Assembly: GCA_037179515.1 (NCBI GenBank)
Contig: JAXCGZ010019192.1
Span: 1 to 64,000, forward strand
Direction of reading: 5' to 3'
DNA: 64,000 bases
DNA from: Halocaridina rubra
Lineage: Eukaryota > Arthropoda > Malacostraca > Decapoda > Atyidae
Under the pieces are notes generated by a model, which worked only from the letters and a program-made list of their open reading frames with translations, ran no database searches and was not told the origin of the DNA. Each line of letters opens with the position of its first letter. Position 1 is the stretch's first letter. Positions 33,111 to 45,517 of this stretch are shown one piece after another. A program made the translations under genes and the position numbers.

Positions 33111-34175
33111 TCTGAAATCGAGACTTTCTTTGATTGAGAAAGAATGTAAAATTCCTTATGCAAATAATATTCTATTTACGAGTTAGATTTGATTTCTACA
33201 ATGCCTCAGAAGTCTACAGCAAATGGTGCCTTCAAGAAATGCTTGGGTATTTACAAAGAAATTAGAGTCTGTATTAATTTTTGTTTTCACATTCAAAATA
33301 TTTACATGCAGATCATTTTTGATATATGAAACAGCTTTAGCCATGTTGAATTCACGCATAAGAAGGCAAACAATCTATGGAAAACATACTGCCTCAAATG
33401 CATATGATTACACTAATGTCCACCTGCGCTGAGAGCTTTATATTACACATGAGGGGGAGAAGAGATGTCATGCAACACCAGAAACTAATGGTGGCCATAG
33501 AAAATGTTCTGGCACCTATTTTGTTTTGAACCAAGCCCGCGAAATTTGATTGCTGGTTTGATGTCGACTGGGTCCATTGCGTATGCTCACGATATTACGT
33601 AATCCTTCCTTAAGCGTTACACTAGACATAATTAAATTTTTATTAAGCAGACTTTGAAGTGAATTTTGAAAAGCATAGTGCAAAAATACAGTATTGTAAC
33701 TCTTGAGTTGTGCTATTTTATATAATTTTTTTTTTCTATCTTCTCTTATCCCATTCTTCACTAAGCTGCTCCCCCAGCTGGAGACCTCTGGTTGATAATC
33801 TTTTACTTTTTTCTGCTGAGCTTTTTGCTTGGCTTATGATGATAATAATAAAAATAGTAATGACAATAATAACAGTAATGTTAATACTTGAAATAGTTTC
33901 TTAACTGCAACACTTGCAACGAATAATTTTTTCACTCGATTGCTTCATTGATTCTGCATGACTTGCGGACAGTAAACCAAAAGTTATTATCAGTGCTAAC
34001 CCTTGAGACCCTGGTTTTGCAGTGATTGGGGCACTGTCTTCGTCCACCTCCATAATAGAGATTAAGAGCTACACGTGAAACGGCAACAACCTACCAGTAC
34101 TAACTCTCTTAGTTGGTATTTTAATGACTTGATATTATATATAAAATATTTAATTGGTATAAGAGTTGCACAGGA

Positions 34176-34400
34176 TTTAATATGGGGCCACAGTTGCTCA
34201 GTGGTAAAGTGCTGTAGTTGGGAATTGACCTATGCACCTTCGAGTCCACATCACGGCATAAAGAAAGGAATCCAGCCTTATATCCTCAGCTCCAACATGT
34301 CTGCGTTCACCCTTGTTTGAATGGGGTCTACTTGAGATACATAGAACGGTGCTTCTATTGTGCAGGATCCAATAGCATGTTATTTGTCCATGCTGCTTGA
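34176..34400 (+). mobile_element. tRNA-derived SINE-C copy 2
   Basis: A box CAGTTGCTCAGTGGTAAAGT, B-box region CACCTTCGAGTCCACATCAC, then GGAATCCAGCC, TCAGCTCCAACATGTCTGCG, TTTGAATGGGGTCTAC and AGAACGGTGCTT. The best preserved SINE-C copy. 34401-35286 shows nothing recognisable. Confidence 0.65.
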
Positions 34401-35286
34401 AGGAATGGAGAAATAACACTCACATAATGCAAAGTTCAAGAGCCAGGAGTTTGTCATCACCTGGAATGTTGAGTATGTCTCAATAGCTGTTGTTGTTATT
34501 TGCTTTCCCTAAGCTGCCTGACCAAATGTCCCTGAGCAGGGAACAATGTCTCAGGCTTGAAAGAGTCTTTGAGAAATGACTGCTTGATGAGTCATTTCTC
34601 GGTGTAGAAAAAAACTGTTATTGTGTGTTATATTGAGATATGAGGTAATTGCTTGGGTGCCTGAAGCTTCTCCCAGGTTCTGGTGCCCTATGAGCTGGGA
34701 GTGGTTGTGGCAGTTTGGCTTCTTACGCTGCACTTCTTCCGAGTTATATCTGAGTGGGAACCTACACCAAAGATGCTGCCACTCTAGGTCCTGTATGTAT
34801 GTATATGTAATATTTAAAGCCAGCTGTTTTACATTTTCAGCATTATTTTGGGCCGGATTTTGTCATATCATGAGCATGTGCACTGGAACTGGTCAAAGTA
34901 AAAATTTCATTCAAATTCCCTGGGCTTGTTTTAAAACAAAAATGGTGTTAGAACACTTGCTATAGCATGCCAATGTTTCCTAGTGCTGTGTGGTATCTTT
35001 CTCCCCTCAGGTATTATATAAAATTCTTGGTGGGGAGAACGTTAGCATTCAAGCAAGCGCAGTCAAGGGAGGATGTTTTCTCGAGATTTCTTGGCCTTTT
35101 AGGGTCAAGAAAGGGATGCTTTTTATGCCTTTAAATGTTTTGTCTTTTATAGCTACCCTGAGGGAAAATTAGTTCAAATAAATAATCAAATAATGAATTT
35201 TAAATTACTGCTTAAATGTTATGTGTATTTTCTGCCATCTCAGTATCTGATCGTTTTTTGGCTCATTTGACTAGATATGGAAATTC

Positions 35287-36092
35287 TTTTCTTCTTCTAC
35301 TTCGTCTACATCTTTTCCCACTTTTATGTGGGGTCGATGTTTCTGGCCAGTGTTCATAATATGTTCCTGTCCCATACCTCATCACCCAACAAACCTTTAG
35401 ACCTCAGGTCGTCATTGATGCAATCCATCCACCTACACTTTGGTCTCCCCCTCCCTCTCCTACCCTGTATATCCATTTCCATCACCCTCCTCCCAACATA
35501 CTGTTCATCCCTCCTAACGACATGACCATACCATCTTAGTCTACTTTCTTGTATCTTATCTGATATTTCTCTTAACTCTTAAGGTACCTCTTATTACCTC
35601 GTTTCTGATCTTATCGCTTCTTGTCACCCCACACATCCATCTCATCCTCATCTCTGCCACATTCAGTTTTTTTTTCTTGTGTCTTCTTTATTGCCCATGT
35701 CTCTGCTCCATACATCATCGCAGGTCACACAAGTGTCTTATGCACTTTACCCCTCAACTTAATCCCTATTCTCCTGTCGCACAGCACCACAGACACTTTC
35801 TTCCAGTTCTTCCTTCCCGCTTGTATTCTGTGGGTTATGTCTGAATCTAGGTCACCATCCTCTGCTACTGTTGATCCCAAATACTTGAACTTTCCAACTC
35901 TTTTCAACACCTCCCCTTGCAAATTGACCTCCCCATCTTCATCATCTCTCAACCTCAAGCACTCTGTCTTCTTCCTGCTGATTCTCAGTCCTGTATCCTC
36001 CATCACTCTTCTCCTCCTCAAGCTTTTCCTCCACTACCTCTCGTCTGTTGCTACACAGTACTATGTCATCTGCAAAGAGCATACATATTTAT
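35287..36092 (-). pseudogene. RTE-type LINE C-terminal fragment
   Basis: The minus strand reads MEDTGLRISRKKTECLRLRD, EVLKRVGKFKYLGSTVAEDG, DSDITHRIQAGRKNWKKVSV and LCDRRIGIKLRGKVHKTLV, then frame-shifted pieces of the tail (MRREE-type, RRRKRGRPKCRWMD-type) to 35287. This is the region after the RT catalytic core in RTE-like LINEs, of a different subfamily from 55675-58497. Catalytic parts are absent. It lies in the probable intron between exons A and B. Confidence 0.78.
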
Positions 36093-36329
36093 ATTAAATA
36101 TCTGGATTGCTCATGTAGAGATAAGTCAGGTCTTTAGTCTGCACGAGAGATTGTAATTGTTTAGCAAGTGGGAAATTATCTTTACTGTAAAGGACAATAA
36201 ATTCAGAGTACATTAAAAATTAAGTTAATTCCTAATGCAAAAAGAAATCCTTAGTAGACTAGATGTATTTATTGCTTGATTACCTACTATCAATTTTTGG
36301 TTTTTACTGAAAGCAATTTCGGGATACCA

Positions 36330-36453
36330 ATTGTTGTAAAGCTCTTCTGCTTTTGGTTTTTGTGATGGATGTCACTAACAGAACACCTTGGCTCCTCCCT
36401 ACTTCGTGTGAAGCAGCAACACCAAACACAACAGTAGGAGAACTTTACAACCA
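36330..36453. repeat. Imperfect ~30-bp inverted repeat
   Basis: TTGTTGTAAAGCTCTTCTGC at the left and GTAGGAGAACTTTACAACC at the right, ~120 bp apart. Could be a tiny decayed MITE. Confidence 0.4.
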
Positions 36454-36654
36454 GAGACTACAGAATCAGTCTCTTGAGGATATCGGTAAAAGTCAGAAGT
36501 GTGATATTGCGCAGTTAATCGGATAATAGGTCTGAGCTGTTTCTTTTACCATTCATGAAGTTATCAGTGACTTCCCAGCATTAATTATTAATTTATGTAG
36601 TTTGTGTAAGATATTGTAATTGCAGTAATTAAGCTCTAGTAATTGCAGTAATTA

Positions 36655-36674
36655 AGTTAGGCATTACCCGGCAG
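36655..36674 (+). promoter_or_regulatory. Splice acceptor of zinc-finger exon B
   Basis: AGTTAGGCATTACCCGGCAG, then the open exon. The pyrimidine tract is weak, so this exon may need enhancer help or compete poorly. Phase 0, identical to exon A. Confidence 0.65.
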
Positions 36675-37094
36675 GTGGGATCTAGCGGTGAGCCTCCGAG
36701 GAGTAACTGCAGAGGAGGAGGTGTCGGAAAGCTACAACATCAGTGTCCTTACTGCAAATACTCCACAGTTAGGAAAGATCACTTCACGAAACACGTTAGG
36801 ACCCACACAGGCGAAAAACCCTTCACATGTTCATTTTGTTGTTACAGAGCGGCCTCCAAAGACAATTTGAAGTTGCACATTCGAACTCATACAGGCGAGA
36901 AGCCTTTCTCTTGCCCGTATTGCCATTTTAGGGCCGCTAGGAAAGATAGTCTACAGGTTCATATTCGCATTCACACCGGCGAAAAACCATATGCCTGTCC
37001 AAAATGCCCTTATCGATCTTCCCAGAGGAATGCTTTAATTTCCCACATGCTAAAACATCGTTCTATAGAACAGAATGGTCAAGGCATTGCATAA
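36675..37094 (+). CDS. Alternative 3' terminal exon B: four C2H2 zinc fingers
   Basis: Open for 139 codons from the acceptor to TAA at 37092-37094. After a short Gly/Ser-rich lead (GSSGEPPRSNCRGGGVGKLQ) come four regular fingers starting CPYCKYSTVRKDHFTKHVRT, CSFCCYRAASKDNLKLHIRT, CPYCHFRAARKDSLQVHIRI and CPKCPYRSSQRNALISHMLK, each closed by H and joined by HTGEKPF/Y linkers, ending HRSIEQNGQGIA. The first finger closely resembles the first of exon A (YSSIRKDHMTKHIRTHTGEK against YSTVRKDHFTKHVRTHTGEK), so A and B are duplicate exons. No in-frame ATG opens it. Inferred to be an alternative to A in one BTB-type host gene; joint inclusion is impossible because A ends in a stop. Confidence 0.87.
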   Translation: MGSSGEPPRSNCRGGGVGKLQHQCPYCKYSTVRKDHFTKHVRTHTGEKPFTCSFCCYRAASKDNLKLHIRTHTGEKPFSCPYCHFRAARKDSLQVHIRIHTGEKPYACPKCPYRSSQRNALISHMLKHRSIEQNGQGIA

Positions 37095-37129
37095 ATCTTG
37101 CATAATTTTTTTTTTTTTTTATGACATGT

Positions 37130-37870
37130 TCTTAGCTGTCATTACTCGAATATGTGTTATTTGTAGTCAGGATATTGTATATTTTGTCAGCTGTTCTTTG
37201 CTGTCATTACTCCATTATGTGTCATTTTTAGTCAGTTTAATATATACTTTGTTAGCTGTTTTATGCTAGTGACATGTTCTTTATTTATCATTAGTAGTCA
37301 GATTAATATTTATTTTGTAGACTGAATTTATTGATGACACTTTCTTTGCTATTAAGCCTCCAACCGGTGTCAGTTGTAGTCAGGTTAATATTTAGTTTGT
37401 TAGCTGTTTTTATTTTTGACATTTTCTTGACTGTCATGCATCCGACATGTGTCAATTGCACTCAAGTTAATATTTAGTTTGTCAGCTGTTTTTTTACAAA
37501 TGACATTTTCTTTGCTGGCATGCCTCCAACAGGTGTCAGTTGTAATAAGGTTAATATTTAGCTTTTCTTGAATTTCAGCACATGTCAGTTGTAGTCATAT
37601 TAATATGTAGTATGTCAACTTTTTTTTTTTAATGGCTCGTTCTTTGCTGCCATGCCTCCAACATGTGTCAGTTATAGTCTGGTTAATATTTAGTTTGTCA
37701 GCTGTTTTTATTAATGACACATTGTTAGCTGTCATGCCTCCAATTTGTGCCAGTTATAGTCAGGTTGATATTTAGTTTGTCAACTTTTTTTTTTTAAATG
37801 ACACATTCTTTAGCATCATGCCTCAGATATATGTCAGTTGTAGTCAGGTTAATATTTACTTTGTCAATAA
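37130..37870 (+). repeat. ~80-bp minisatellite in the exon B 3' region, about 9 units
   Basis: Unit landmarks TTAGCTGTCATGCCTCCAA, TGTGTCAGTTGTAGTCAGG, TTAATATTTAGTTTGTCAGC and ATGACATTTTCTTTGC. It starts ~35 bp after the stop codon, so it is probably transcribed. Confidence 0.88.
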
Positions 37871-38043
37871 TGTTAACATTAGATATTTATTCTCTTCAAA
37901 TATACATGTATTTTTGTAGCAGATTTAATTTTTTAAAAATACTTTGCATATCTGTGTCACAAATTTTTCATCTGCATCAATATATAGCCATCCACCTTAA
38001 TTTTGCTCGAACGCCATTTTGATATCAGTGTTTTATAGATTTT

Positions 38044-38049
38044 AATAAA
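38044..38049 (+). promoter_or_regulatory. Candidate polyadenylation signal for exon B
   Basis: AATAAA about 950 bp after the stop; a second lies at 38200-38205. Either could end the exon B transcript. Single hexamers in AT-rich DNA are weak evidence. Confidence 0.35.
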
Positions 38050-38887
38050 ATTGGTTATGTTAGGCCTTGAAAGAAAACGTAGAAATTAGTTTCAATTTAT
38101 TTGCATCACGAGTATTAAGTCTACTCTTCTAGATGTACAAAATAATTCCTGGAGAAGACAGATTCTTGTAAAAAAATGTGAGTGTTCAAAGATGCTTCCA
38201 ATAAATAGGTAAAGAATAGTAATTAGTATCATTATAGTTTTTAAAGAATTATAGTTACTATATTTTTAGATGTGTACTCGTACGGTAATGTGATTTTGTG
38301 TTCATATTTCATGATATCAGCTTTGAAAGGAAATGTCTTTTAGCCTATCATATATATTTCATTGATAAAAAAGTTGAAAGTCCTGGGAGCCATATTAGCA
38401 TGTGATTCTCTGTTAGACAGACATTTTTGTTTTAATGAGTGACACTGGGGCAGGCAAAGATAATTGCCCTCATCTTTCATGAGCACCAAGAAAACACTGG
38501 GAAGATAAAAGTAGCAGCTTAAGAACAAGGCAAAAATAATGGATTGATTAACAATAACAAAGGGACAGGCTGAAAGAATACTCAAGATAATGAAGACGTA
38601 GAAATGTGGCAAGTTTAGACCCTGAGAGGATGATAGATCGGCCCTTTTGAAGAGGAAAGGTCATAGGAATTAGGAAAGAGAAATGATGAAAGGTCATAAT
38701 GAGTTAGGGAAGACAGAAGGAGGATAGCTGCTAATATTATATTTTTAAGAATTGGTTGCTTGGTAATTAATCTCTGAATGTAATAATTCGAAAGTGAAAA
38801 AATGAACTTTTTATATTACTAAAATGTTATATTTGCTAATTCCTCTTCACCTTAGCTTGAAAGTTCTTATTTGGCACATACTTACAA
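38050..38887. other. Non-coding flank, nothing recognised
   Basis: AT-rich, no ORF of note, no repeat match found by eye within the window. Confidence 0.4.
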
Positions 38888-39050
38888 ACACAATGGCCTT
38901 AGGCTCCCTTGTATGGGAGTGGTTCAGTCAAAGTACACACCCATACACCAGAAGTTAATATACATGCCACAATCCCCCCCCATCAAGCTACTTGGGTCGT
39001 CCATGGGATAAACAGGCAAGGATCTTCTGCTATGAGTACTTTCTGCCAAA
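38888..39050. repeat. Dispersed repeat, pair with 31555-31765
   Basis: GGCCTTAGGCTCCCTTGTAT, ACACCAGAAGTTAATA and GCAAGGATCTTCTGCT match 31555-31765 in order. It includes a C run of 8. Confidence 0.6.
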
Positions 39051-39179
39051 ATATCAAGACTGAATTACCCTTTAAGCAGTATACTTTGATAAAGTTATTT
39101 TGTTTGAATTGAAATATTATTTTTATCACATCTCTGGCATTACGATATAAAATTAAATAATAAAATTAATGCCATGTGT

Positions 39180-39579
39180 TGATGTAGGTTCTTGAAGGAA
39201 ACACTTGGTTCTGGCCTTAAAGTCTATTTCGAGAAAATATATACATATATTTATACAACAGACAATACACCTGGGCAAACGGGAGAGACACTAGACTTGC
39301 GTGACCGATAATCCAAAAGAGTGACACACGACTAACAGGGTCCAGGGCTGATATGCGACAAACCATATAGTATTGCTTTGCTTATGAAGAGAACCTGTCC
39401 TCTGCTATTCTCCAACAACTACCCTGTTCACTAACTGGCTTGTTCACAATACTGTTTATTTTTCCAAGGCTCCAATAGCCGAACTGGTCATCAGCTATCA
39501 GTAATAAGTACTAGCTAACAGCCGAGTACGTAATTAGCCAATCAACTTGTTAAAGGACCACTTAACACACATATCCACA
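39180..39579 (-). repeat. 3' LTR, ~400 bp
   Basis: Downstream LTR of the antisense element. Minus strand starts TGTGGATATGTGTGTTAAG just after the polypurine tract and ends GAAGAACCTACATCA-like. It lacks the duplications of the 5' LTR. Confidence 0.82.
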
Positions 39580-39639
39580 CCTCCCTCCCCCTCATGTTCA
39601 TAGCACCATTATGAGTAGACTCTTTTCCATGAGTTTAGG

Positions 39640-40160
39640 TTAATGACGTGGTACAGTGGGGGGATTATCTACAGGACTTTTCAATGCCGAGCAAGGGGCC
39701 ACATGGACATGGAGAAGAGGGTCAACACTAGGAGAGGGCACTGGATGGAAATGTCGACAATTCCACCACCAGACTCATCTGCTAGGAAGACGCAGCCCTT
39801 AACTACTCCGACCTTGTTCCAATGGTGTGATGTCTGGTCTTAAATCCAAACACGCTGGCCGATGGTCAACCTTGCAAGGGGACAGGCATGGGAATATTAC
39901 TGGCGCTTGACTTGTTCAGTACAAGCGGCAGCTTGGTCGTCACAGTCCGGGCTTGCCCCGCTTCTCGGAAATATCTGCAGAACATCCTGACAACTTTTGA
40001 AGCCGTGGTGTTGGTACTACCACAGGCCAGGCTGACAATCTGTCTGCATTTACAGGAATGACTTCCCTGCAACCAGCAAAGTATCAGCGGAGACAGACTT
40101 GAAAGGCCTCGTAGGATGATCGTCAGATAGGAGGGGTTCCTTTTGCTGGCTGGGCTCCCG
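39640..40160 (-). pseudogene. Integrase remnant of the gypsy-like element
   Basis: Minus strand reads PTRPFKSVSADTLLVAGKSF, then (frame change) VNADRLSAWPVVVPT and TTASKVVRMFCRYFREAG: the Ty3/gypsy integrase core around the first catalytic Asp (SAD). A gap follows, then LTIGQRVWI, stop, DQTSHHWNKVGVV, the integrase C-terminal tail. The second Asp and the Glu region are lost. Inactive. Confidence 0.75.
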
Positions 40161-40199
40161 AAGGGTCCTGTCGGTGTCCGGAGGTGATGACTCGTTCAC

Positions 40200-40815
40200 G
40201 GAGGTGATAGTGTTGCATGTAAGCATGCATCGTACGTGACGATAGTTGCAGTGTTCCTTGCAGGGAGAAATGGAAGCTCTACTGGAGCCTGAAGAGCTGT
40301 CCTGACCCTTGTCCTTTATCTTACATCTGTTGTAGTGGCCAGTCTTGTTACAATTGCGGTATTGCACATCCTTGGCTGGGCATCTAGGGTCCTGACCCAG
40401 TGACCCTTAGAACCAAAGTGGTACAGGTGCCGTCAGCAGCAGGGCACCTTCCCGGACCGTGCTGGCGGTTACAAGACTGGCATGAAGAACTGGAGGAAGA
40501 GTGTGTTTGTGGAGTCTGCTGGGAGGAGGCCATTTTCTGCTGTCGTTCCTTGTAAACATAAACAGCACGGAGTCGACTTGTTGACTAATGAATAGCTGGA
40601 GCAGTTGTACAAGCAGCCTCAAATGACCTACAGCACATGACAATTGTGTGGAGGGATGCAGCTGTGTCAAGAGAGATAAGTTGCTGTACAAGGTCCTGAT
40701 CTCGGACTCCCATCAGGATCACCATCTTCAGTCGTGTCTCGGCACATGTAATGGAATCGCCGGAACACAGGTCCACTTCCTTAGCCAGGTTTTTGAGGCG
40801 GACACAGTTTCTGGC
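40200..40815 (-). pseudogene. Gag C-terminal part with zinc knuckles
   Basis: Minus strand has RLKNLAKEVDLCSGDSITCA, RLKMVILMGVRDQDLVQQLI and SLDTAASLHTIVMCCRSFEA, then CQSCNRQHGPGRCPAADGTC and YRNCNKTGHYNRC, a two-knuckle nucleocapsid in which one Cys is now Tyr. It binds the RNA genome in working elements. Several stops and frame changes. Confidence 0.75.
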
Positions 40816-41397
40816 TATCTTTTTATCTTCTCCTCCTGATAACCCTATTGTCTTCGAAACTAACGAAATTTACCCTCTTAATTCTATCAACATATTAGGA
40901 ATCCATATAACCTCTAACTTGTCTTGGAGGAATCACATAATCCAAATTTCTAAATCTTCATCCAAAAAATTGGGTTTTGCTCCGTTACCGTCATTACTCT
41001 TCCTCTTTACAGCTACTTAAAATTTATAAAGGTCTTATCTGTCCCTGTGTGGAGATTTGTAGCTCGCTTATTGGTCAGTACAGCAACTGCTACTTCTCAT
41101 CTACCTCCAGACTCTGGAATTCTCTTCCTTCCTCTGTCTTTCCTAATTCTTATGATCTATCATCCTTCAAAAAGCGGAGATATCGTCATCTCAGGGCCTA
41201 GTCCTCCATATCTCTGGGTCCTCTGTACTTTTGATTTTTTTCTGTCTGTCATTTTCCTTTGTGTGATATTACCTCATCTCTGCTGTGTCCTTAACCTTTT
41301 TCTTTTCCTTCGTCTAGGTGTTTTCTTGTGCCCAGGCCTTTATTGATTAGGGCAGTTTTTGCCTGTCCTATTGTCAGATTAAAAAAAAAAAAAAAAG
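40815..41397 (+). mobile_element. I/Jockey-type LINE 3' fragment inserted in gag
   Basis: Plus strand reads SINILGIHITSNLSWRNHII, SSSKKLGF, LLKIYKGLICPCVEIC and SRLWNSLPSSVFPNSYDLSS, the C-terminal signature of decapod I/Jockey-group LINEs, with an internal deletion between EIC and SRLWN. It ends in a poly(A) tail at 41381-41396. It splits gag between RRRDLLQR and RLKNLAKE. The 5' boundary is approximate; no target duplication could be read. Confidence 0.78.
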
Positions 41398-42273
41398 TCG
41401 CTGAAGTAGGTCACGACGTCGAATGGCTTCATTCCTGAGATTCATGAAGTGATCCTGCTAACAGTCGAGTACTTTGTCCATGGTGAGAAAATTGTCTGGA
41501 GGGATGCCAAGTGTGTGCTCCAGAACTTTTTGTAAGTCAAGGGAGACGCGCTTGTGAAACTGTATAAGCTGTTTCTCTCTTGACAATTTCTGAAGTTATA
41601 TTATGACAGCAAAGTCATGCCTCCTAAGGCATCACTGTCGAAAAACTTGAAATGTTGAATCAGCTTGGAGAGTGGGTGGGCTCTGTGGCACTGGCTTTCT
41701 TGGAGGAGGAGCAGCAGCTATTTGAATAATCGTGAAAACAGGTGTGGCAGACTGATGAACAGGAGTGCTCTTTGTCTCAGAGGGTACTGGTGTATCCGTC
41801 GGGGTTATGGGGTAGTTATGTACAGCTTGTGTGGGCGGGGTAGCAGTGCCACTCCACATGTGTGACATTATCTGTAGGAGTCTCGTAAATCTTTCATATT
41901 CCTCCCAGTGCTGTAAGTCATCAGCTTTCCTACGAATCTCGTCCTGGTAAAGCCAGCGTTGCTCAGACTCTTGTAGAAATTTCAGAAGTTTAAGGACATC
42001 ACCTCTATTATCCTGTGTGACCATAACATTGGGAGTACCCAGCAGCCTCTGCCTCATAATGAGTAGTTTTTTCCTCACATTCCTCATGAGGAGTGGTGGG
42101 GAAGTCGTGCAGTTTGTCCAGGGCATGTGGGGAGTCTCCGGAATGGGCAGAAGGAGAATCTGCCATTGTGCAGTAGAAAAAGGCAGGTATGGCTCAAAGT
42201 GAGTAAAATCCAGGAATGTAACACATATTCCTGGGTAAAAAGTAGTGAAGATGAGTGCACAGTACTGACTCAC
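41397..42273 (-). pseudogene. Gag N-terminal part
   Basis: About 213 open codons from 42273 (NVRKKLLIMRQRLLGTPNVM, EQRWLYQDEIRRKADDLQHW, then a Pro/Thr-rich stretch), followed across a frame shift by KLSREKQLIQFHKRVSLDLQ, KVLEHTLGIPPDNFLTMDKV and a stop before QDHFMNLRNEAIRRRD. The predicted role is capsid assembly. The first ~30 codons are probably leader sequence, so the true start is uncertain. Confidence 0.6.
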
Positions 42274-42450
42274 TATACTACGCTTGTTGAGTGCTATTCG
42301 CTACACTAAAAAGTGTTTTACTACAAGTTAAGCCAAATGTGAAGTGTTGCTGGGGGGGGGTTCAATAACCTGGATGAGTAGGCTGATTGCCCAAAGTTTG
42401 TCTCTTGTATAAGCCACACAGAAGCTGAAAAAATACTTACTGCACCATGG

Positions 42451-42927
42451 TGATATAGGTTCTCGAAGGAAACACTTGGTTCTGGTCTTAAAGTCTGTTA
42501 CGAAAAAATATATACCCATATATTTACAATAGACTATACACCTGAGTCTATTACGAGAAAATATATACAAATATTTATACATGAGACTATACACCTGGGC
42601 AAACGGGAGAGACACTAGATATGTATGACCGATAATGCAAGAGGCTGATATACAATTAACAGGGTTCGAGGCTGATGCTCAAACATGGCTGATACACGAC
42701 TAGCAGGGTCTGAGGCTGATATGAGACTAACTAAATAGTATTGTGTTACTTATGAAGATAGCTTATTCTTCACCATTCTCCACAAATTAACAAGTGTTCA
42801 CAATACCATATATCGCTCCAAAAGCCGAACTGGTCTTCAGCTATCAGTAATATGTACTAACTAACAGGCGAGTACGTAATTGGCCAACTAGGTTGTTAAA
42901 GGACCACTTAACACTCATATATCTACG
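42451..42927 (-). repeat. 5' LTR, ~477 bp, with internal duplications
   Basis: Matches 39180-39579 but has an extra ~52-bp copy around ACTATACACCTGAGTCTATT and a second short duplication (GAGGCTGATGCTCAAACATG), accounting for the length difference. Confidence 0.82.
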
Positions 42928-44190
<1,263 letters not shown>

Positions 44191-45036
44191 CACACACTTC
44201 CCAACTTATGAGCGAGTTAGGTTCCAGAATTCAGTTTGTAAGTAGAATTATGTTTAGGGAAAAAAAGTAGTGTACACTACATACATATACACTATTGTAC
44301 AGTACTAAAGACAGTTAACTACTACAAAAAATGAAGTATGCAGTATTAAATTTTTTTTTTTATGTTTGTAAAATGATATTGTGTAAGTACAGTACTGTCT
44401 GTATGTTCGTAAAGCACCAGAGAGGACTGCAATTATTACACAAGGTTCCAGGACCCTTTGTTTCAGATATTCATGTTAAAGAGAGTGATAGACAGCTTCT
44501 TCCAAAGAGCTAATAGCCCTCTTCTCCAGAAATGTCTTCAACAGTGAAGTACCTTTTGCCTTAGAATATGAGCTGAAGACACTTTTCCAGAAAAGTATCT
44601 TCAGCAAAGATTGTTTTGCACTTGATGTGCCACTCTGATTCTTCGCCAATATATGAAATATATCGAGATTTCTTCACTACCATTTAATTTTTATCAAACC
44701 TTGAAAAAGCACCAAGGCATAGCAAGTACAGAACAATCCTTGCTGAAGACACTTCTCTGGAAAATGATGTTTGGACCTCTCTGGAAGTGGAACTTCCTGG
44801 TCTTTGTCTTTGGAAAAAGAGTATCACTCTTCAACGGGGATATCTGGAACAATGGGTCCTGGAACCTGGTGTAATAATTACCATCCTCTCTGATGCTTCT
44901 TTACTACTACATGAAACATAAAGTATTCAGTATTTATGAATTTTAATACAGTAATAATAATGTAATAATGAAATACAGTACAGTAATACTGTACTTACAT
45001 TAATACATGTAATGCAGTTGTTCGTAAGTAGGGAAG

Positions 45037-45038
<2 letters not shown>
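44191..45038. mobile_element. Family N element N2, ~850 bp
   Basis: Ends CACACACTTCCCAACTTATG and (reverse complement) AGCTTCCCTACTTACGAACA, with GTTAGGTTCCAGAATTCAGT inside the left end, matching N1. TA on both sides. The interior has no coding signal; it has repeated CTGAAGACACTT motifs (44570, 44745). Confidence 0.65.

Positions 45039-45110
<72 letters not shown>
45039..45110. repeat. (TA)n microsatellite
   Basis: About 65 bp of TA ending ACACA. Confidence 0.95.
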
Positions 45111-45112
<2 letters not shown>

Positions 45113-45432
45113 GTGTTCCTTCAATTATCGCGAAGGTTCGGTTCCAGGACCCGGCGCGATTTTCCTATATGTACATAGATATTTTAATTTATTTTTACGT
45201 TTACACTGTATAAACTGTATAATCCCTCCCTGTACTGTTAACAAACCACCCTTCACTTCATACATAACAGCATGCAAGCATAAATTTATATGACATACTC
45301 ATGTACATAGGTATTTTACAATTATTTTTACGTTTACTGTATAAACCCTCCCTGCACTGTTAAAAAACCACCCTTTACTTTATAAATAACAGCATGCAAC
45401 ATAAATTTATATGTACATGATAGGTAAACTTA

Positions 45433-45517
45433 CCTTATCTGTTATGGTTAACATTTTCCTTTGCCGCTTAGGCTCAGTACAAGAAGCCTTAGAAGATGAA
45501 GGATGCTTTGGAGGCAT
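45433..45517 (-). pseudogene. T6 transposase N-terminal stub
   Basis: ATG at 45517: MPPKHPSSSKASCTEPKRQR, KMLTITDK, then the deletion. In frame as far as it goes (~28 codons). Confidence 0.82.

Larger units (their letters stand above)
39180..42927 (-). mobile_element. Ty3/gypsy-like LTR retrotransposon, deleted
   Basis: Two direct repeats, 39180-39579 and 42451-42927, share TAGGTTCTYGAAGGAAACAC, GGGCAAACGGGAGAGACACT, GAACTGGTC and TTGTTAAAGGACCACTTAAC. Read on the minus strand, the 3' LTR is preceded by the polypurine tract GAGGGGGAGGGAGG (39580-39594) and the 5' LTR is followed 3 bp later by TGGTGCAGTAAG, a possible primer site. Order: LTR, gag, zinc knuckles, integrase core, integrase tail, LTR. 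Protease, reverse transcriptase and RNase H are missing. No matching target duplication was found (TGTGT against CCGTA). Confidence 0.85.

Noticed and set aside
33223..35525. Several 60-114-codon frames in the intron between the finger exons
   Set aside because: They overlap SINE-C, the RTE stub or AT-rich DNA, and show no recognisable protein features.
41632..42309. Plus-strand short frames over the gag region
   Set aside because: The minus strand holds the gag features and the LTR, polypurine tract and primer-site layout; plus-strand frames show no domain.
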